Counted from the first letter of the stretch, positions 53,060 through 64,000 are shown. The stretch: 64,000 bases of DNA from Adiantum capillus-veneris (GCA_014529385.2 CM043945.1:151441741-151505740), one strand, 5' to 3'. The notes: generated by a model not told the origin, from the sequence alone. Numbers and translations are program-made.

Positions 53060-54270
53060 TTCTAAAAGGGGTGACAGATAGGTAGGTTAGGGGTCTAGAT
53101 TGTGTTTTGAGTTTGTTTTTTAGGAGTTTTAATTTTTCACACTGACATGCCTCCTAGAGGTATAGTGCCTGTTTTTGGATGTGTTAGGTAGGACTTATAT
53201 GGATCTCCATCCACATGGCTGAGGACATCTGCTTCAACGAAATGAGCCACTCCATACCTCCAGGTGTACTACTTTCCATGATTCATGTTGGTGGATATGT
53301 GTAATTGCTAATAATGATTTTTCATTCTTTGTTTGAGTGCAATAGTTATGATTGTTATCTTCCATTATAGATGTATAAATTTGTCTTTGCTTAAGTTGAT
53401 TGAACTCCAGTTTAATCTTATGGATGAGCCTGGAGATTAGGAGACCGTGACTTTAGGTTAACTCATTTACTTGACCACTAGGCCTAGCTAATAAAATTAT
53501 CCGAGTATTTGAGACCTTAGGAATGTTTTAGGCAGAGAAAGGCTTGCTCACTCAAACAACAAAAAACACTAGTGCGAATACCAAGGAAATGGAAGCAAAA
53601 AAAAAAAAAACATAAGTGCCACAAATGAAAAATCTTACGCTGGAAGAGAAATCCTGGCTTGAATTGGTACTTCAATCACATGTATTGTCTATGGTACTAG
53701 AGCCCTCGAGGTTCCCAGTGTGGGCGCTTTTCCTTGAGAAGCAAAAAACCCCGGACATACAAAATAAGCACACACGTCACATGATTGTGAGCCAAAGTAA
53801 AAAAGTATTAAAAAAATAAATTTAAAAAAAAATTAAAAACTTCCATTGAGCTTACAGTTAACATTTCAAGCTTTTGTTTGCAGTTGTGAGAGCAAGTTGG
53901 CTAATCAAAGCTGAAAAGCATAATTAGGAAATCTTGCATTTAGATAATCTTCTTAGCTTAGCTAGTACTAGAGTAGTTGTTTTAACCTTAGTCATAGCTA
54001 ACTAATTGATAGACTCACCCATAAGCTCAAAACTCTTGATTAATTAATTTACTCAAAGTGCAATTTATTTGTCCTTAATGGTAGTCTAACATTTCATAAA
54101 TCTTGCATTTACTCATTTCCACATGTACTTTACATTCCCCTCATGATTTATGGCAATATAATTCCGCTTGCTAAAACAGTGACTTTGCCTTGCAGATTCA
54201 AATCTAGATCCTCTACAACATGGACATACCAAGCTTCAACTCAATAGCTTCCGAGGACGGAATCTACATC
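53060..54270 (+). other. gypsy-B 3' untranslated region
   Basis: About 1.2 kb, AT-rich with A runs at 53598-53611 and 53805-53840; no credible ORF. Confidence 0.6.
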
Positions 54271-54284
54271 AGGAAGGGGGGCAA
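54271..54284 (+). promoter_or_regulatory. polypurine tract of gypsy-B
   Basis: AGGAAGGGGGGCAA directly before the 3' LTR. Confidence 0.9.
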
Positions 54285-54868
54285 TGTTAACCCTCATGGC
54301 TCACGGACACCCTATCGCCTACGACGGACACTGTAACCGTATTATTTATTTAAGTAGAGTCAGGCACCGGGCTTGTCGGTCCAATAGGGAAAGGTAGAGT
54401 GATCGCCGATGAGAGGCGCACTCTAACACGAACATGCTAGGGTTAGTTGGCTAAGCATGGGCGCCCAAGTGTGAATGGGGTGAGCTCACATAAAAGCCAA
54501 TTAAACCTAAAATTGAGTCATTCTCTCATTGTGCAATAGAAGCTGCTCTTGCTCCATCTCCACCTTCTCCTTCACCATCTCCTTGTGTGTGTGCGTGAGA
54601 GAGAGAGAGAGAGAGAGTGTGAGAGTGTGTATGCGATCGAGCGTTGCGGCGGCACGACGGCGGCGAGGCGGTTGAGCGCGGCGTAACGGCATCTCCCTCT
54701 TCTTCGCGGCGAGGAATCCTCTACGGCAGGAGCATAAGGTGGTGAGTGACACACCATTGCCCTCTTTGAGCTTACTAGTTAAACTAGTTGTGTGCTTGGA
54801 GCCGTCTGCAGCTCGTACACGGTGTATCGGCAAGTCCCTTGCTTCGACAGTGCGGCAAGGAGTGCACA
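54285..54868 (+). repeat. 3' LTR of gypsy-B
   Basis: 584 bp. The first about 310 bases appear identical to the 5' LTR. About eight substitutions lie in the second half, and the (GT)n run of the 5' copy is missing. Confidence 0.93.
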
Positions 54869-54872
54869 CAAG

Positions 54873-54873
<1 letters not shown>
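54869..54873. repeat. target-site duplication of gypsy-B (right)
   Basis: Sequence caagc, followed by the (CT)n(CA)n tract that formed the insertion target. Confidence 0.9.

Positions 54874-54874
<1 letters not shown>

Positions 54875-54961
<87 letters not shown>
54875..54961. repeat. (CT)n(CA)n compound microsatellite
   Basis: (CT)n at 54875-54914 runs directly into (CA)n at 54915-54961. It lies between gypsy-B and the 3' end of LINE-3. Confidence 0.93.
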
Positions 54962-54963
<2 letters not shown>

Positions 54964-55243
54964 CTCAAAGCAAGGAAAACCCACAGAAAGAAAGGGATAC
55001 AAAAAGCGGAGCACTATGAGGCTTCGAAGGCTAGAAACAGTCAAAGTAAATCCTCTAGGCATCAAGAGTGATGTCTCCAGCATCTTAAGCTAAATGCAAT
55101 GCTTGACCTAGAGATAATTTGAAATAGGGAAAGGGGTCAACATAAGTGCCTTGGAACATTAAGGAGTTCCTATGGTGCCAGATGGCCCACAGAGTCCAAA
55201 ATCTGACCCAGGTAAAGAACACGACAAACTAAGATTGCGGTGA

Positions 55244-55537
55244 TTAGAGCACCCCAAAAAGCCAAAAGCGTATGTAAAAAGTGCCGGAAGGAAACCGCAA
55301 CCGAAGAGCAGACCACACTTGCCAAATGAAGACTCTAGAGTGGCGACAACCCCACAGTAAGTGTGGCACGGTCTCCTTAGCTTCAAGGCATCTTAGGCAT
55401 CGGAAAGGCGCAATATGCCGTGTATGTATTACACTACCAACAGGTAGAGCTCCCACCAAGCAGCGCCACAAGAAAATGCGTTCCTTCAAAAGTAGATGAC
55501 TTTGACAAATACAAGACAATGTGTGTTGCCACCACAA
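55244..55537 (-). pseudogene. LINE-3 zf-RVT-like C-terminus
   Basis: Reads RIFLWRCLVGALPVG, then CLRCLEAKETVPHLLWGC and VFIWQVWSAL. This is the zinc-binding module at the end of plant LINE polyproteins (CxxC...HLxxxC). The open frame has 97 residues and is cut off from the reverse transcriptase by stops. Confidence 0.7.
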
Positions 55538-55999
55538 GGATGACTCGGAAGACGATCACATCTGATTACCATGATGCACAATCCATACATCAAACGAAAG
55601 GATGGCATAGACATTGCCAGCTGAAATGCATTCCAATTTGGTAGGGCCAGATTCCAATTGGAGAAGTGGGAGTCCACATCCAAAGGAGGAATGGGTGAGT
55701 GATCAGCAAGCATCCTTTGAGTTTCCCGCCATAGAGGAGAATAGTGAGGACCCAATCGAAAGCGGGACACCGCATCAGTAAACGAAAGAACATAACACGA
55801 GTGATCAACTACCTGATGTACCTGACAAATTTCTTTTTGGGAAAGAAAATAGGCTTGCGAGGAGACCGTTGAACCAAAATCGAAGCAAAGGCCCTGCTCC
55901 AATGCAAACTCTCTAAACACAGGAAGTTACCCACAGAGGATTGTTCACCATGCCATGCCAAATGCGAAGTAACAACCTTCCAATTAACAATGAGAGAAG

Positions 56000-57720
56000 A
56001 AGTAAAGGGACATCCAGGAATATGTCCTTCAAGCTTCCCAAAAACAACATCCCAATAAGTCGGTTTTCAACGACCAAAAGATGGGGTGACAATGTGCATA
56101 CACAAATGTGTGGCCATGTAAGCCCAAGGTTGTTGCTGCTCCACCAAAACTGGCAACATCATAGCTTTCTGAGCCAAAACATGACGTCGCAAGTCCAAAA
56201 TATTTAACCCTCCAAGCCGCTTGGGAGAACACAGCTTGTCCATAGATAAAAGCGGGATGTCCTTTGTGCTAGACAAGGTCTGCCAAAAGTGCTCTAAAAT
56301 ACTGGACATGAGAGACTCCAAGCGCAAGTGAGACCAAAAAAGAAAAGGCAAAGTAAAATTGCACATAAGCCACAAGGATGCATTTCACAATCCTGACACA
56401 CACATGTAGTTCCAATAATTTAACTTGGAATGCAAACGTTGGAGCACCCAATCCAGTTTCCGCATAGCCGATACATTCCAACCCAGCGGATAACCCAAAT
56501 GGCGAACCACAACGTGCGCAAGAACAATCTCCCCAAGCCATAATATCTTATGCCAATCACGCTCTTTCAGAGGCAATAGCTTGGATTTACGAAAGTTAAC
56601 TTTGAGACATGCTGCCAATCCAAACAGTATGCATAATTTGATGTACATCATCATAGTGATTGCGAGGCATAAACAAAGAGTCATCCACATAGGCCTGACC
56701 AGCAAAATGTCTTCCAGAAGGTAATGTCAGGCCATGTAATCTACCAATCGAAGTCAAGGAATCCAAATACATAAACAAGAGGTGAGTAGTGATCGCATCA
56801 AGCAAAGCACTAAGAGGGCATCCCTGCCTTACCGACCATCCCAAAGGCCAAGATTCTGTGAGAGATCCATCCAACAAGCCTGGAGAAGTGTTGTGTGCAT
56901 ACAAGAAAAGCACGACACGAGATAGCCTAGGCCCAAATCCTAAGTATTGCATGATATCCGCAATGTAATCCCAAAGAACAATATCAAATGCCTTTTCAAT
57001 GTCAACCTGCATAACCAAGACATCCTGTCAAGTGTATTTTGCATATTCCATACCGATGATGACATTCACAAGGTTATCAGTAATTTGATGTTGTGGAATG
57101 AAGCGGTATTGAGATGCAAGCCTTCATGCAAAAAGCACTTGAGTCGGTTAACAAGCATTGTTACCATTAATATATATACCACAGGCATGAGTGTAATAGG
57201 CCGCCAATGACAAAATTCTTCCCACTGCATGCTTAGGTGTCAACTTGAGCAAACCTTCTTTCCAAGAGGAGGGCAATTTGTTCCCAAGCTGTATTCATCA
57301 TGAACAACATAGGCAACTTCAACTAATCCCAGAAAGACAAGAAAATTCCAGAGAGAGACCATCGCAACCAGGAGCTCTCCACAGGCCCAAATCAAGCAAG
57401 CTGGCATACAATTCCGACTCAATGAAAACAGCTTCCAACTCTTGAGCATGCTGAACCAAAAGAATGGGAGTAACATGTGATAGAAACATGTACGCGCTTG
57501 GCGAGCTTCTCTCGTGGGAGAAGAATGGACCTCAATAATGAGAGTGTAGGGCTAGTGCTAGCTCCTGTAAAGTGGAGGTCCACTCCCCGGACAGTAATTT
57601 AACTCTCCGTATAGCTTGAGATTGCGTGGAGTGATGCAAATGTTGGAAGAATTGTTTAGAAGCAGATCCTTTATTTGCAAAAGCCTGTTGACGAGCTCGA
57701 GTCTGCCATTCGGCCAATTT
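56000..57720 (-). pseudogene. LINE-3 reverse transcriptase
   Basis: Pieces in order are WQTRARQQAFANKGSASKQF (57710), WRPITLMPVVYILMVTMLVN (about 57210-57140) and MQVDIEKAFDIVLWDYIADI (57010, catalytic D). Next come SVRQGCPLSALLDAI and AYVDDSLFMPRN (about 56700, YVDD box), then HLGYPLGWNVSAMRKLDWVL (56520) and LCSPKRLGGLNILDLRRHVL (56230). These are the standard L1-type blocks. At least three frame changes and several stops make it non-functional. Confidence 0.8.
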
Positions 57721-58075
57721 CCTCTTATCATTGTGTCATAACATAGTGCGAGCAGAAGGCAACTCAGTCATTTGAGTGTCAATGAGAGAAGAATGATTAG
57801 CAAGTGCATTAATCTGCTACAAGTATCCTTTGCCTGATGAACCTGATCCCTTAATTGTGACAAATAATCCTTGCCATAATCCTGGATAGCACATTGAACA
57901 CGCATAAGAAAGCAAAATCAGGCTATGCACAATCATAGCACAAAAAAGCTCATGTTTGAGATGAGCATTATTGACATGCAAAAGTCACTTCGTAGGTAGA
58001 CAGTCATTGACATCAAAAGAGTCAAACTGAAATTTCAAACATGCATGAAAATGATCCAAGAGACACATAGCATAA

Positions 58076-58690
58076 TCAATCCTCATCATATTGTTGCATG
58101 TGAAAAAGATACTTGCGATCCAGCCGAGCCCGATACATAGATTGAGCATTATATTGAAAAGTGAATCCTAGATCAACTGCATGCAAAAAGGGCCACAAAT
58201 CAAACCCATTACATGCATAACATAAATTGATCCCATGATTGCCGTTCCATATAGCATGTAAATGCCCCATAGTATTATCCGCAAGGTTTGGTGCATTATT
58301 AAAATCCCCACAGAAAAATGCACTGGGACGCCAACAATAAGAGGAGATAGCACTCCACAACCGTGCCCTTATCTACAAAAGTTGTGTATGCATATAATCC
58401 TCCAAATTCGAAAACTTCCCCATTAACAATATATTGGATGACCATCCATCTCCCAACTGGGTCATTGAAGACCAAGGTCGGGAAGAGATCATGTTGAACA
58501 AGTATAAGCACGCCAAAATAGCAAGTTGATCCTGCATAAGCTATCCAGTAGCCTGCATAGTAAGAAGTATGTCTTGCAAATTGATGCTGGTTATACTCTT
58601 GAAAAACGACAATATCTGCTTTACATGTATGTACATAGTGCCAAGTAAGCCACCACTTGTCGTGATTGCATAACCCACACATTATAAGAG
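58076..58690 (-). pseudogene. LINE-3 APE-type endonuclease
   Basis: Reads GLCNHDKWWLTWHYVHTCKA, then DIVVFQEYNQHQFARHTSYY (E of the QE motif) and GVLILVQHDLFP. In another frame follow FFCGDFNNAPNLADN (catalytic GDFN) and YRARLDRKYLF. This is the nicking endonuclease of L1-type elements. The two open frames (58299-58682 and 58076-58360) overlap and are out of register, so a frameshift separates them. Confidence 0.8.
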
Positions 58691-58899
58691 ATGCAATTCA
58701 AAGAACTATGCATTCTATATGGTATATAGAGTGGTGAGAGAACGAGAAAAAGGAAGAAAACTCGAGTACCAATACCCATTGACACATCCTCTCCAATTAT
58801 AGGTACCTGAGGAGGTGAGTCAAGACCTGGACATGGATGATTAAAAATGAAGGCACCTTACGATGATGAGACTTCTCTTGTAACGACTTCCTTGTAAGA

Positions 58900-59918
58900 G
58901 CAAACAACCTTGTCCGAAGCTTCAGGCAAAGAAGTGGTCATTACAAGGGAGTTTTTTTTTAGCAACATTCTTCAAAAGAGACACATAACTACGAAAAGAT
59001 GCCAGAATACGAACTTTAGCGGATTTCTTGGGCACTATCCGAGTTTGAGAGGTTAAAACCTATTCTTTTCCTTTCCCTTTAATAGTTGGACAAGCCGAAA
59101 GTGCAGACAAGATTTCAGAGGTGAGCTTAAGGGGTAAGGACATCTGAAGGAGGTGGTTGCAAATTTGGTTCCGGACATCAGATTGCATATAACCAAATTT
59201 GCCCCAACGGAAGCAAGAATTTGCACATTTGCAAGTTTAAATGGATGCTTTCTAGCCACTGCATCCCTAGAATCAATCAAAATACCTTCTGGTGTGGAGA
59301 TATCTATATCCCACGGAATACAAAAACGATTGTGTTTGTATCCAGCTTAGGAGGGCAAATGACTTTGCCCAACTAGGCAACCAACAAGGGAATAAAGTGA
59401 TGCCAGGTGCGAGGAAAGTCGACCACCTCAACCCATACGGAATACTTGCGACGAATGAAGCTCTGATAGTTCTTGGTGAGAGCCCAAGGCAGTACATGAG
59501 TCATTTGCGTATTGAAGAAAAGAGGAGATATTTCAAGCGAAGCATCTCGAGCATCCATGTCGGCCAACAAGACTTCATAGAAGCCTGGCGCACCAAAGTA
59601 TAGCCCTCTGATTGCTTGCCGGTTGAGTAAGAAATCAACCCATTGGCCTACATCGTGAGCCGTAGGCATTCTACTCGGGAAAAAACAAATCACCACATTA
59701 AGTGCATATTGGGCAACAAGGTCCATAAGCTCCTATATAGGAATACGCAGTTCCATGACGAGAGCAGATCCTTCCCAAGCTTGACGTGCATCCTCGAAGT
59801 CCTCATGCAAACATTCTTTGATAAGGCGTACAACATCCATATCCGAACTTTCCATGGGTTTCCGACACTTGTATATACATTGATCAATCGAATCCCTGTG
59901 AAGCTCACACAAACACAT
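58900..59918 (-). pseudogene. LINE-3 ORF1, DUF4283-like
   Basis: Reads MDVVRLIKECLHEDFEDARQ, then a TAG. The same frame continues with WVDFLLNRQAIRGLYFGAPG, then SFIRRKYSVWVEVVDFPRTW. Another frame holds HPFKLANVQILASVGANLVI. The arrangement resembles the DUF4283 region of plant LINE ORF1 proteins, which bind the element RNA. No zinc knuckle is seen. Confidence 0.6.
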
Positions 59919-59920
59919 AC

Positions 59921-60380
59921 TCTTTTTGGTGTTTTTGATTTTTGACTGCTATTCAAACACACAGGCTGGTTGTACACGAACCTTGCTGCTTGAAAACTTT
60001 AACGCATGGCATCTAACCAAATTGAAAACCTGTACAAAAATTGCGAAGGACAATAACTATTGAGGCAAGGCCTGATCTTCAATTTGTGCAGAATTGAGGG
60101 AGCCGAGGGGCGCTCAGCAAGTGTATACACCCACACACACACACACCTACGAATGCACACACGCAGAGATGGCTGACGAGAACAGATATGCAAAAAGGCA
60201 AACTTGCGTGCAACAACAAATGCCCAGGAACGCGAGCAAGACTACCTACATGCAACACACGCACGGACACATGCACCTATGGGCAAGTTGTGACCCGCAA
60301 GGTGGGTGCGGGTGGAAGGTCACAAACCGCACAAGCTTAGGGTTCACGGGCAGGACTGCCTACACGCAGCACACCACACC

Positions 60381-60382
<2 letters not shown>
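59921..60382. other. unassigned DNA upstream of LINE-3
   Basis: Possible 5' region of the LINE. A short (CA)n patch lies at 60130-60147. No gene is seen. Confidence 0.3.
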
Positions 60383-60469
<87 letters not shown>

Positions 60470-60665
60470 TCTAAAGGCTTGACCCCTGTTCAGCTCTAAG
60501 TCCTTTCATGTATGGACTTCATATAAACCATGCAAGGAAGGACTCTAGTAATGCTAAAAACCCCAAATCCATGGTCGGTGCCGGATGCCAAGCTTTAAGT
60601 ATTAGTTCCACATGTTCAATGCTCAAAAACCATGAAGTTTATGCAGAATTTAGGTGGCTGGCACG

Positions 60666-60714
<49 letters not shown>

Positions 60715-60940
60715 GCATTTAGAGGCTCAACCCCTGTCGCCCCTAAGATGTGATTCATCTTAGGGGCCCAATCTCCTTTTGTGTATAGATTAGTTACCAA
60801 ACTGCATATAAATCATGCAAGGAAGGACACTTGTAAAGCTGAAATCGCCAAATCCATAGTCAGTACCTGATGATAAGCTTTAAGTAGTAGTTCCACATGT
60901 TCAATGCTCAAAGGCCATGAAGTTTATGTAGAGTTTACTA
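60383..60940. repeat. two-copy tandem repeat carrying (CT)n(CA)n microsatellites
   Basis: Copy 1: (CT)n(CA)n at 60383-60468, then about 195 bases to 60664. Copy 2: (CT)n(CA)n at 60666-60714, then about 225 bases to 60940. Shared phrases include CATGCAAGGAAGGAC, AAGCTTTAAGTA, AGTTCCACATGTTCAATGCTC and CATGAAGTTTATG. Copy 2 has an extra hairpin-bearing segment at about 60735-60790. Confidence 0.8.
60739..60767. other. perfect 12-bp inverted repeat with 5-base loop
   Basis: GCCCCTAAGATG, loop TGATT, CATCTTAGGGGC. Present only in copy 2 of the tandem repeat. Confidence 0.8.
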
Positions 60941-61761
60941 CTAACAAATTTCACCTACCAAAGTTTATGCTGCTTCTAGCCGCCATGAAACTATTTGCTA
61001 GTCCTCAGCAGGGATTGCTAAGACATCCATCTCACCTTCACCAATATACAATCATATTATTAAATAAAGACCAAAAAATGTGTAATGTCAGTAACTACCC
61101 CTTGGAAGGACTAGAATTTCAAGCATTTAAAAAAATATGTGGCAACAATTATCATCATGTTCATGCATGCAGAGGTTTGGACATCTATTCTTGCAACTAG
61201 TACCAAAGAAAACTCGTAAGTTATTTACATACGTTTTCGACTCAAACAGATGAAAAGATGTGAAACGTTAAGAAGAAAAAATGGTTATACAGTCTCAAAA
61301 ACTGTAGCACCTTGCTTTTTCCTCAATTTACAGCTGAAAATGGCTAGATAATCTACAAATCATGCTTCCACTGGTAGAGAGCACAAACAAATTATAAATA
61401 GGCACTTAATTGCAAAATTCAACTTAAGGAATGTCCCGTGCTACATTGAGCCTTAACTTACGCACGTGCTTGCATGCTGGAAACACCTGGAATGTAGCCT
61501 ATGCAACCCAAACTGCATGGCATGCACATAACACTCCAAACTTTCTGCCACCCAGTACAACATTCCCTTCCATTGCAGGGCTTTCTCATGTGATTTCTTG
61601 TTCTCTTATCTGGTGAATGATCCCACCTTGAGCACGAACCGATCAAAGCCAGCCATATTCGAGGAAGAATGATCACAGAGCAAGAAGGGAGGCTGAACAT
61701 CCTGATGCTCAACTGCAAATACCAATGCAAGGTTTCTTGCAAGTCATCATATAAACCACGA
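60941..61761 (-). other. 3' flank and probable 3' UTR of gamma-adaptin
   Basis: No separate gene is recognised. The part nearest 61761 follows the gamma-adaptin stop codon and is probably 3' UTR. I see no ORF worth reporting here. Confidence 0.4.
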
Positions 61762-63968
61762 TCACAGACCGGTTGGAAAATTGTTGAACTGTCCTTGCTC
61801 CAATGCGTCCTGATTGTTCACTTTGTATCCAATTCTAAATCTCATCGCAAGATTCTTCTGTAATATGCACAATAACAAAAGGTAAATCAGTTCAACTTTG
61901 CTTTGACAGAGGATATTCCCATGTGCTTCAAGTGTGTCCACAAGTCTTTAATCCATCGCACTAGCTGTGCTTCTTGGGGGGTACAATCAGCTTTCACATA
62001 TAACTCCAAAAGCCAATAAAAAGTTACCTGGCCATGCATGTTGTTGTGCACCATAATGTTTTGTGTAATCACCCCTTCTCCACATGGAGGGAGTGCACTA
62101 CCGCTCGCCGGCTCCAGTTGCAGCTGCAGAAACTGAAACACAAAGACTAGGCTTCAAAACACTTTCTAAGCGACTGACAATCGTCTACTACAAACCCTTT
62201 CTTTAAATCTAGGCCACTGACTAGCAAAAGAAAAGACAGCACATACCTTTGGGACAGCTGCTTGAAAAATGAAATCTGTGTATGGTGTTGATGACAAATT
62301 TGAGTATACTGCCTTTATCAGTGTAGATTGCAGTTTCCCTGGAGGCTTTGAAAAGCTGAAAGTCACCTTCAAAGCCTTGCTCTGGAAAACATCCACAGTA
62401 GGAAACAAGGAGCTCTCTGCTGCCAACACAATGGCCCCAAGGCTTAGCAGCAGCACCATAATAATTGTCTAGCATGAAGGGATATCAACACTACCTTTTG
62501 CAGCTGAAAGCGGTGGCACTCCAGAGATTAGATCACCGAGCAAGTCAGAGTTGGATTGACTCCCTGTCGATCCCGCTTGACCATCCAAAACACCATTCAT
62601 TGGCTCAGCTCCAGTAGGCAGAAGGTCCAGCAAAGAGTTGGAGCTGGGCGGCATGGATGCCTTCTGAGGTAAAGGAAAGCCTGAAGCAGAAGTAGAAGCC
62701 GACACTGCAGGTGCTGGTGGCGATGCTGTCGATGTATTGCCAAGCGAGAGCAAATCTAACAATGCATCTGCACCTCCTGCTGAAGTCTGAGCTGCATATG
62801 ATTCAACAACCATAACATTCTTGAACAAAATAAACCAGGGGATGAAACAAAGTAACTCAATTTCTGCTATGGTTCCTTTCTTGATACCTTGTGAGCTGTT
62901 GGTGTCAGTTGTCATAGATGCAATGCCAAGGAGATCTTGTAAGAAGTCACCAGCAGATTGGGTGGAAGAAGGAACATCTTCCACACTTAAATCAAGCAAG
63001 TCCATGAGAGCAGCTGTTGGTGCTACTACTGGTTTGACGTGACCATTCGCTACAGGCTTTCTTGTGGCTGCAGGAGAAACAGATTCTGCTTTGCCATCCA
63101 TGCTGATTGCTACATTGGCCTCATCAGACTTCTTGGCAACATAGGTGGCCTCATCAAGCACTGGCATTCTTTCCACCAACGCTTCCCTTTACAGGTAAAA
63201 CTCAGCATTGATTGTTAGGTATCCTATCAACATCTCCAACTAGTCCAAAAAACTGACTATTTAAGAAATGCAAATGCTAGTATTCTGAGTGCATCTTCCG
63301 CCCTTCCAAGTACACATGCAAAAACAAGGTGGAAACGAAGTATTTAAGACTAAGATGAGCTTTCCATGGTCTCCCAACTGAAAATTAATTTATTTGCCAG
63401 AGGGCATTACTAGTGTGCTCTTTATGTTTCAGATTTACAATGACCAAACTTACTTGATGTTCTGATGCTTTGCAAGAATGGATCCGAACTCTATTGCCCT
63501 TTGTTGTAGCTCAAGAATAAAACTGCCTTTGCTTTGAGATATCAACTCTTTGATGCGCCTGATCTTCAAAAAACCAAAGTAAAAAACAGACACTAAACCA
63601 CAGCATGGAAACAAAAGCAATTGACCCATGCTTTGCTTTGAGATATCAACTCTTCGATGTGCCTGATCTTCAAAAAACCGAAGTCAAAAACAGAGACTAA
63701 ACCACAGCATGGAAACAAAAGCAATTGACCCAACACTTGAGACGGGGAAGTAAAACATATGGCTGCAACAATAGAACATCTGTTAACAAAGGGAAGATTA
63801 CCTCCTGCCCAGACAAAGCTCAGTGAAATAAAAATCTTACGCTGTGCAGAGAGGAAAACGAGAGGAAAGCTTTAACAATGCAGTGAGAGCTATAGCTCGT
63901 GTTTCTGGTTTTACACGATCGTCTTTAATAACTCTTTCCACCACATCTACTGTGTCTGACTCTGTCAC
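61762..63968 (-). CDS. AP-1 complex subunit gamma (gamma-adaptin), 3' exons
   Basis: Seven exons on the minus strand: 63841-63968, 63454-63558, 62888-63186, 62495-62791, 62247-62419, 62028-62132, 61762-61857. All six introns are GT-AG and the phases fit, giving 400 residues plus stop; the 5' part is outside the window. Gamma-adaptin is the large subunit of the AP-1 clathrin adaptor that sorts cargo at the trans-Golgi network. Seen: end of the trunk (ALLKLSSRFPL; ELQQRAIEFGSILAKHQNIK), the conserved VERMPVLDEATY boundary, a hinge with clathrin-box-like repeats (LMDLLDL, DFLQDLLGI, LLDLLSLG, LLDLLPTG, DLLGDLISG), and the ear (SKALKVTFSFSK, FIFQAAVPK, MRFRIGYKVNNQ, ending NNFPTGL). It resembles plant AP1G proteins closely. 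Confidence 0.93.
63527..63732 (-). repeat. tandem partial-exon duplication in gamma-adaptin
   Basis: Two 102-bp units (63527-63628 and 63631-63732) differ at only a few positions. Each includes the 5' end of the 105-bp exon, its CAG splice acceptor and part of the intron. The downstream unit is the functional one; the upstream copy provides a decoy acceptor at 63663/63662, 104 bases away. Confidence 0.85.
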
Positions 63969-64000
63969 CTGCAAAATAAGAAAAAAAAAGACGAATATAA

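Larger units (their letters stand above)
42105..54868 (+). mobile_element. gypsy-B: intact 12.8-kb Ty3/gypsy element with two protease domains
   Basis: Complete structure: perfect 5-bp target duplications (caagc), LTRs of 636 and 584 bp starting TGTTAACC and ending GCACA, a tRNA-Asp-type primer site, a 1-kb leader, gag, pol, an extra ORF, and a polypurine tract. The LTRs differ at about eight positions plus one microsatellite length change. Gag and Pol are uninterrupted. There is no chromodomain and no additional RNase H, so it is a non-chromovirus element near the Athila/Tat side. It is recent and may be able to move. Confidence 0.95.
54962..59920 (-). mobile_element. LINE-3: decayed L1-type LINE
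   Basis: On the minus strand, in order: ORF1 with a DUF4283-like region (59918-58900), an APE-type endonuclease (58690-58080), a reverse transcriptase (57720-56000) and a zf-RVT-like end (55540-55240). Frameshifts and stops are frequent. The 3' end (left) shows no poly(A) and abuts a (CT)n(CA)n tract, read as (TG)n(AG)n on the element strand. No target duplication is identified. Confidence 0.8.

Noticed and set aside
55100-59920. Plus-strand ORFs across the LINE-3 region
   Set aside because: The minus strand carries ordered LINE domains; the plus-strand frames are shadows.
61458-61742. Minus-strand ORF just after the gamma-adaptin stop
   Set aside because: It falls in the probable 3' UTR, shows no family similarity, and the last gamma-adaptin exon already ends in the conserved NNFPTGL terminus.
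62469-63179. The single 236-codon frame taken as a complete gene starting at 63179
   Set aside because: The apparent start is a TTG inside an exon, and the frame reads through a GT-AG intron; the conserved gamma-adaptin sequence continues in spliced exons on both sides.

Overview
This window looks like a repeat-dominated stretch of a large plant nuclear genome. The evidence is plant-type Ty1/copia and Ty3/gypsy elements with tRNA-iMet-like or tRNA-Asp-like primer sites, a plant carboxylesterase (CXE family), an intron-containing AP-1 gamma-adaptin gene, L1-type LINEs, and many very long (CT)n, (GT)n and (AG)n microsatellites. The retroelement style and the microsatellites make me suspect a fern or another plant outside the flowering plants, but that is only an inference. 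Two host genes are supported: a single-exon carboxylesterase (27898-28788, minus) and the 3' seven exons of AP-1 gamma-adaptin (61762-63968, minus, 5' end outside the window).

Layout. (1) 1-7651: a decayed minus-strand Ty3/gypsy element with an extra plant-type RNase H (Tat-like); its 3' LTR runs off the left edge. (2) 7652-9894: unassigned DNA with one coding-like, intron-containing remnant. (3) 9895-24529: an old plus-strand copia element (copia-A) split by two minus-strand insertions. These are a young copia (copia-B, 12136-17309, TSD ctcca, LTRs differing at 3 of 279 bases) and an older gag-only element (17725-23464) that is a relative of copia-A deleted from mid-gag to the polypurine tract. 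(4) 24530-41900: decayed LINE and copia pieces, the carboxylesterase, a duplicated block upstream of it, a fragment of a PRP22/DHX8-type spliceosomal helicase, and a small gag-only LTR element (34560-36045).

(5) 42105-54868: a 12.8-kb, apparently intact plus-strand Ty3/gypsy element (here gypsy-B), with TSD caagc, nearly identical LTRs, a tRNA-Asp-type primer site and a clean polypurine tract. Gag (863 aa) and Pol (1920 aa) lie in one frame, separated by a single UAA. Pol has a retropepsin domain at its N-terminus and, unexpectedly, a second one with an intact DTGA motif after the integrase, followed by a tail with four W(V/I)PK motifs. Downstream are an internal copy of the polypurine tract, a TATA-like box and a small unrecognised ORF. 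This is the best candidate in the window for something undescribed. (6) 54874-59920: a decayed minus-strand L1-type LINE. (7) 60383-63968: a duplicated microsatellite block and then the gamma-adaptin gene.

The retroelement proteins would act together inside their own replication cycles. The two host genes have no evident functional link to them or to each other. All calls are from reading the sequence; no database search was possible.
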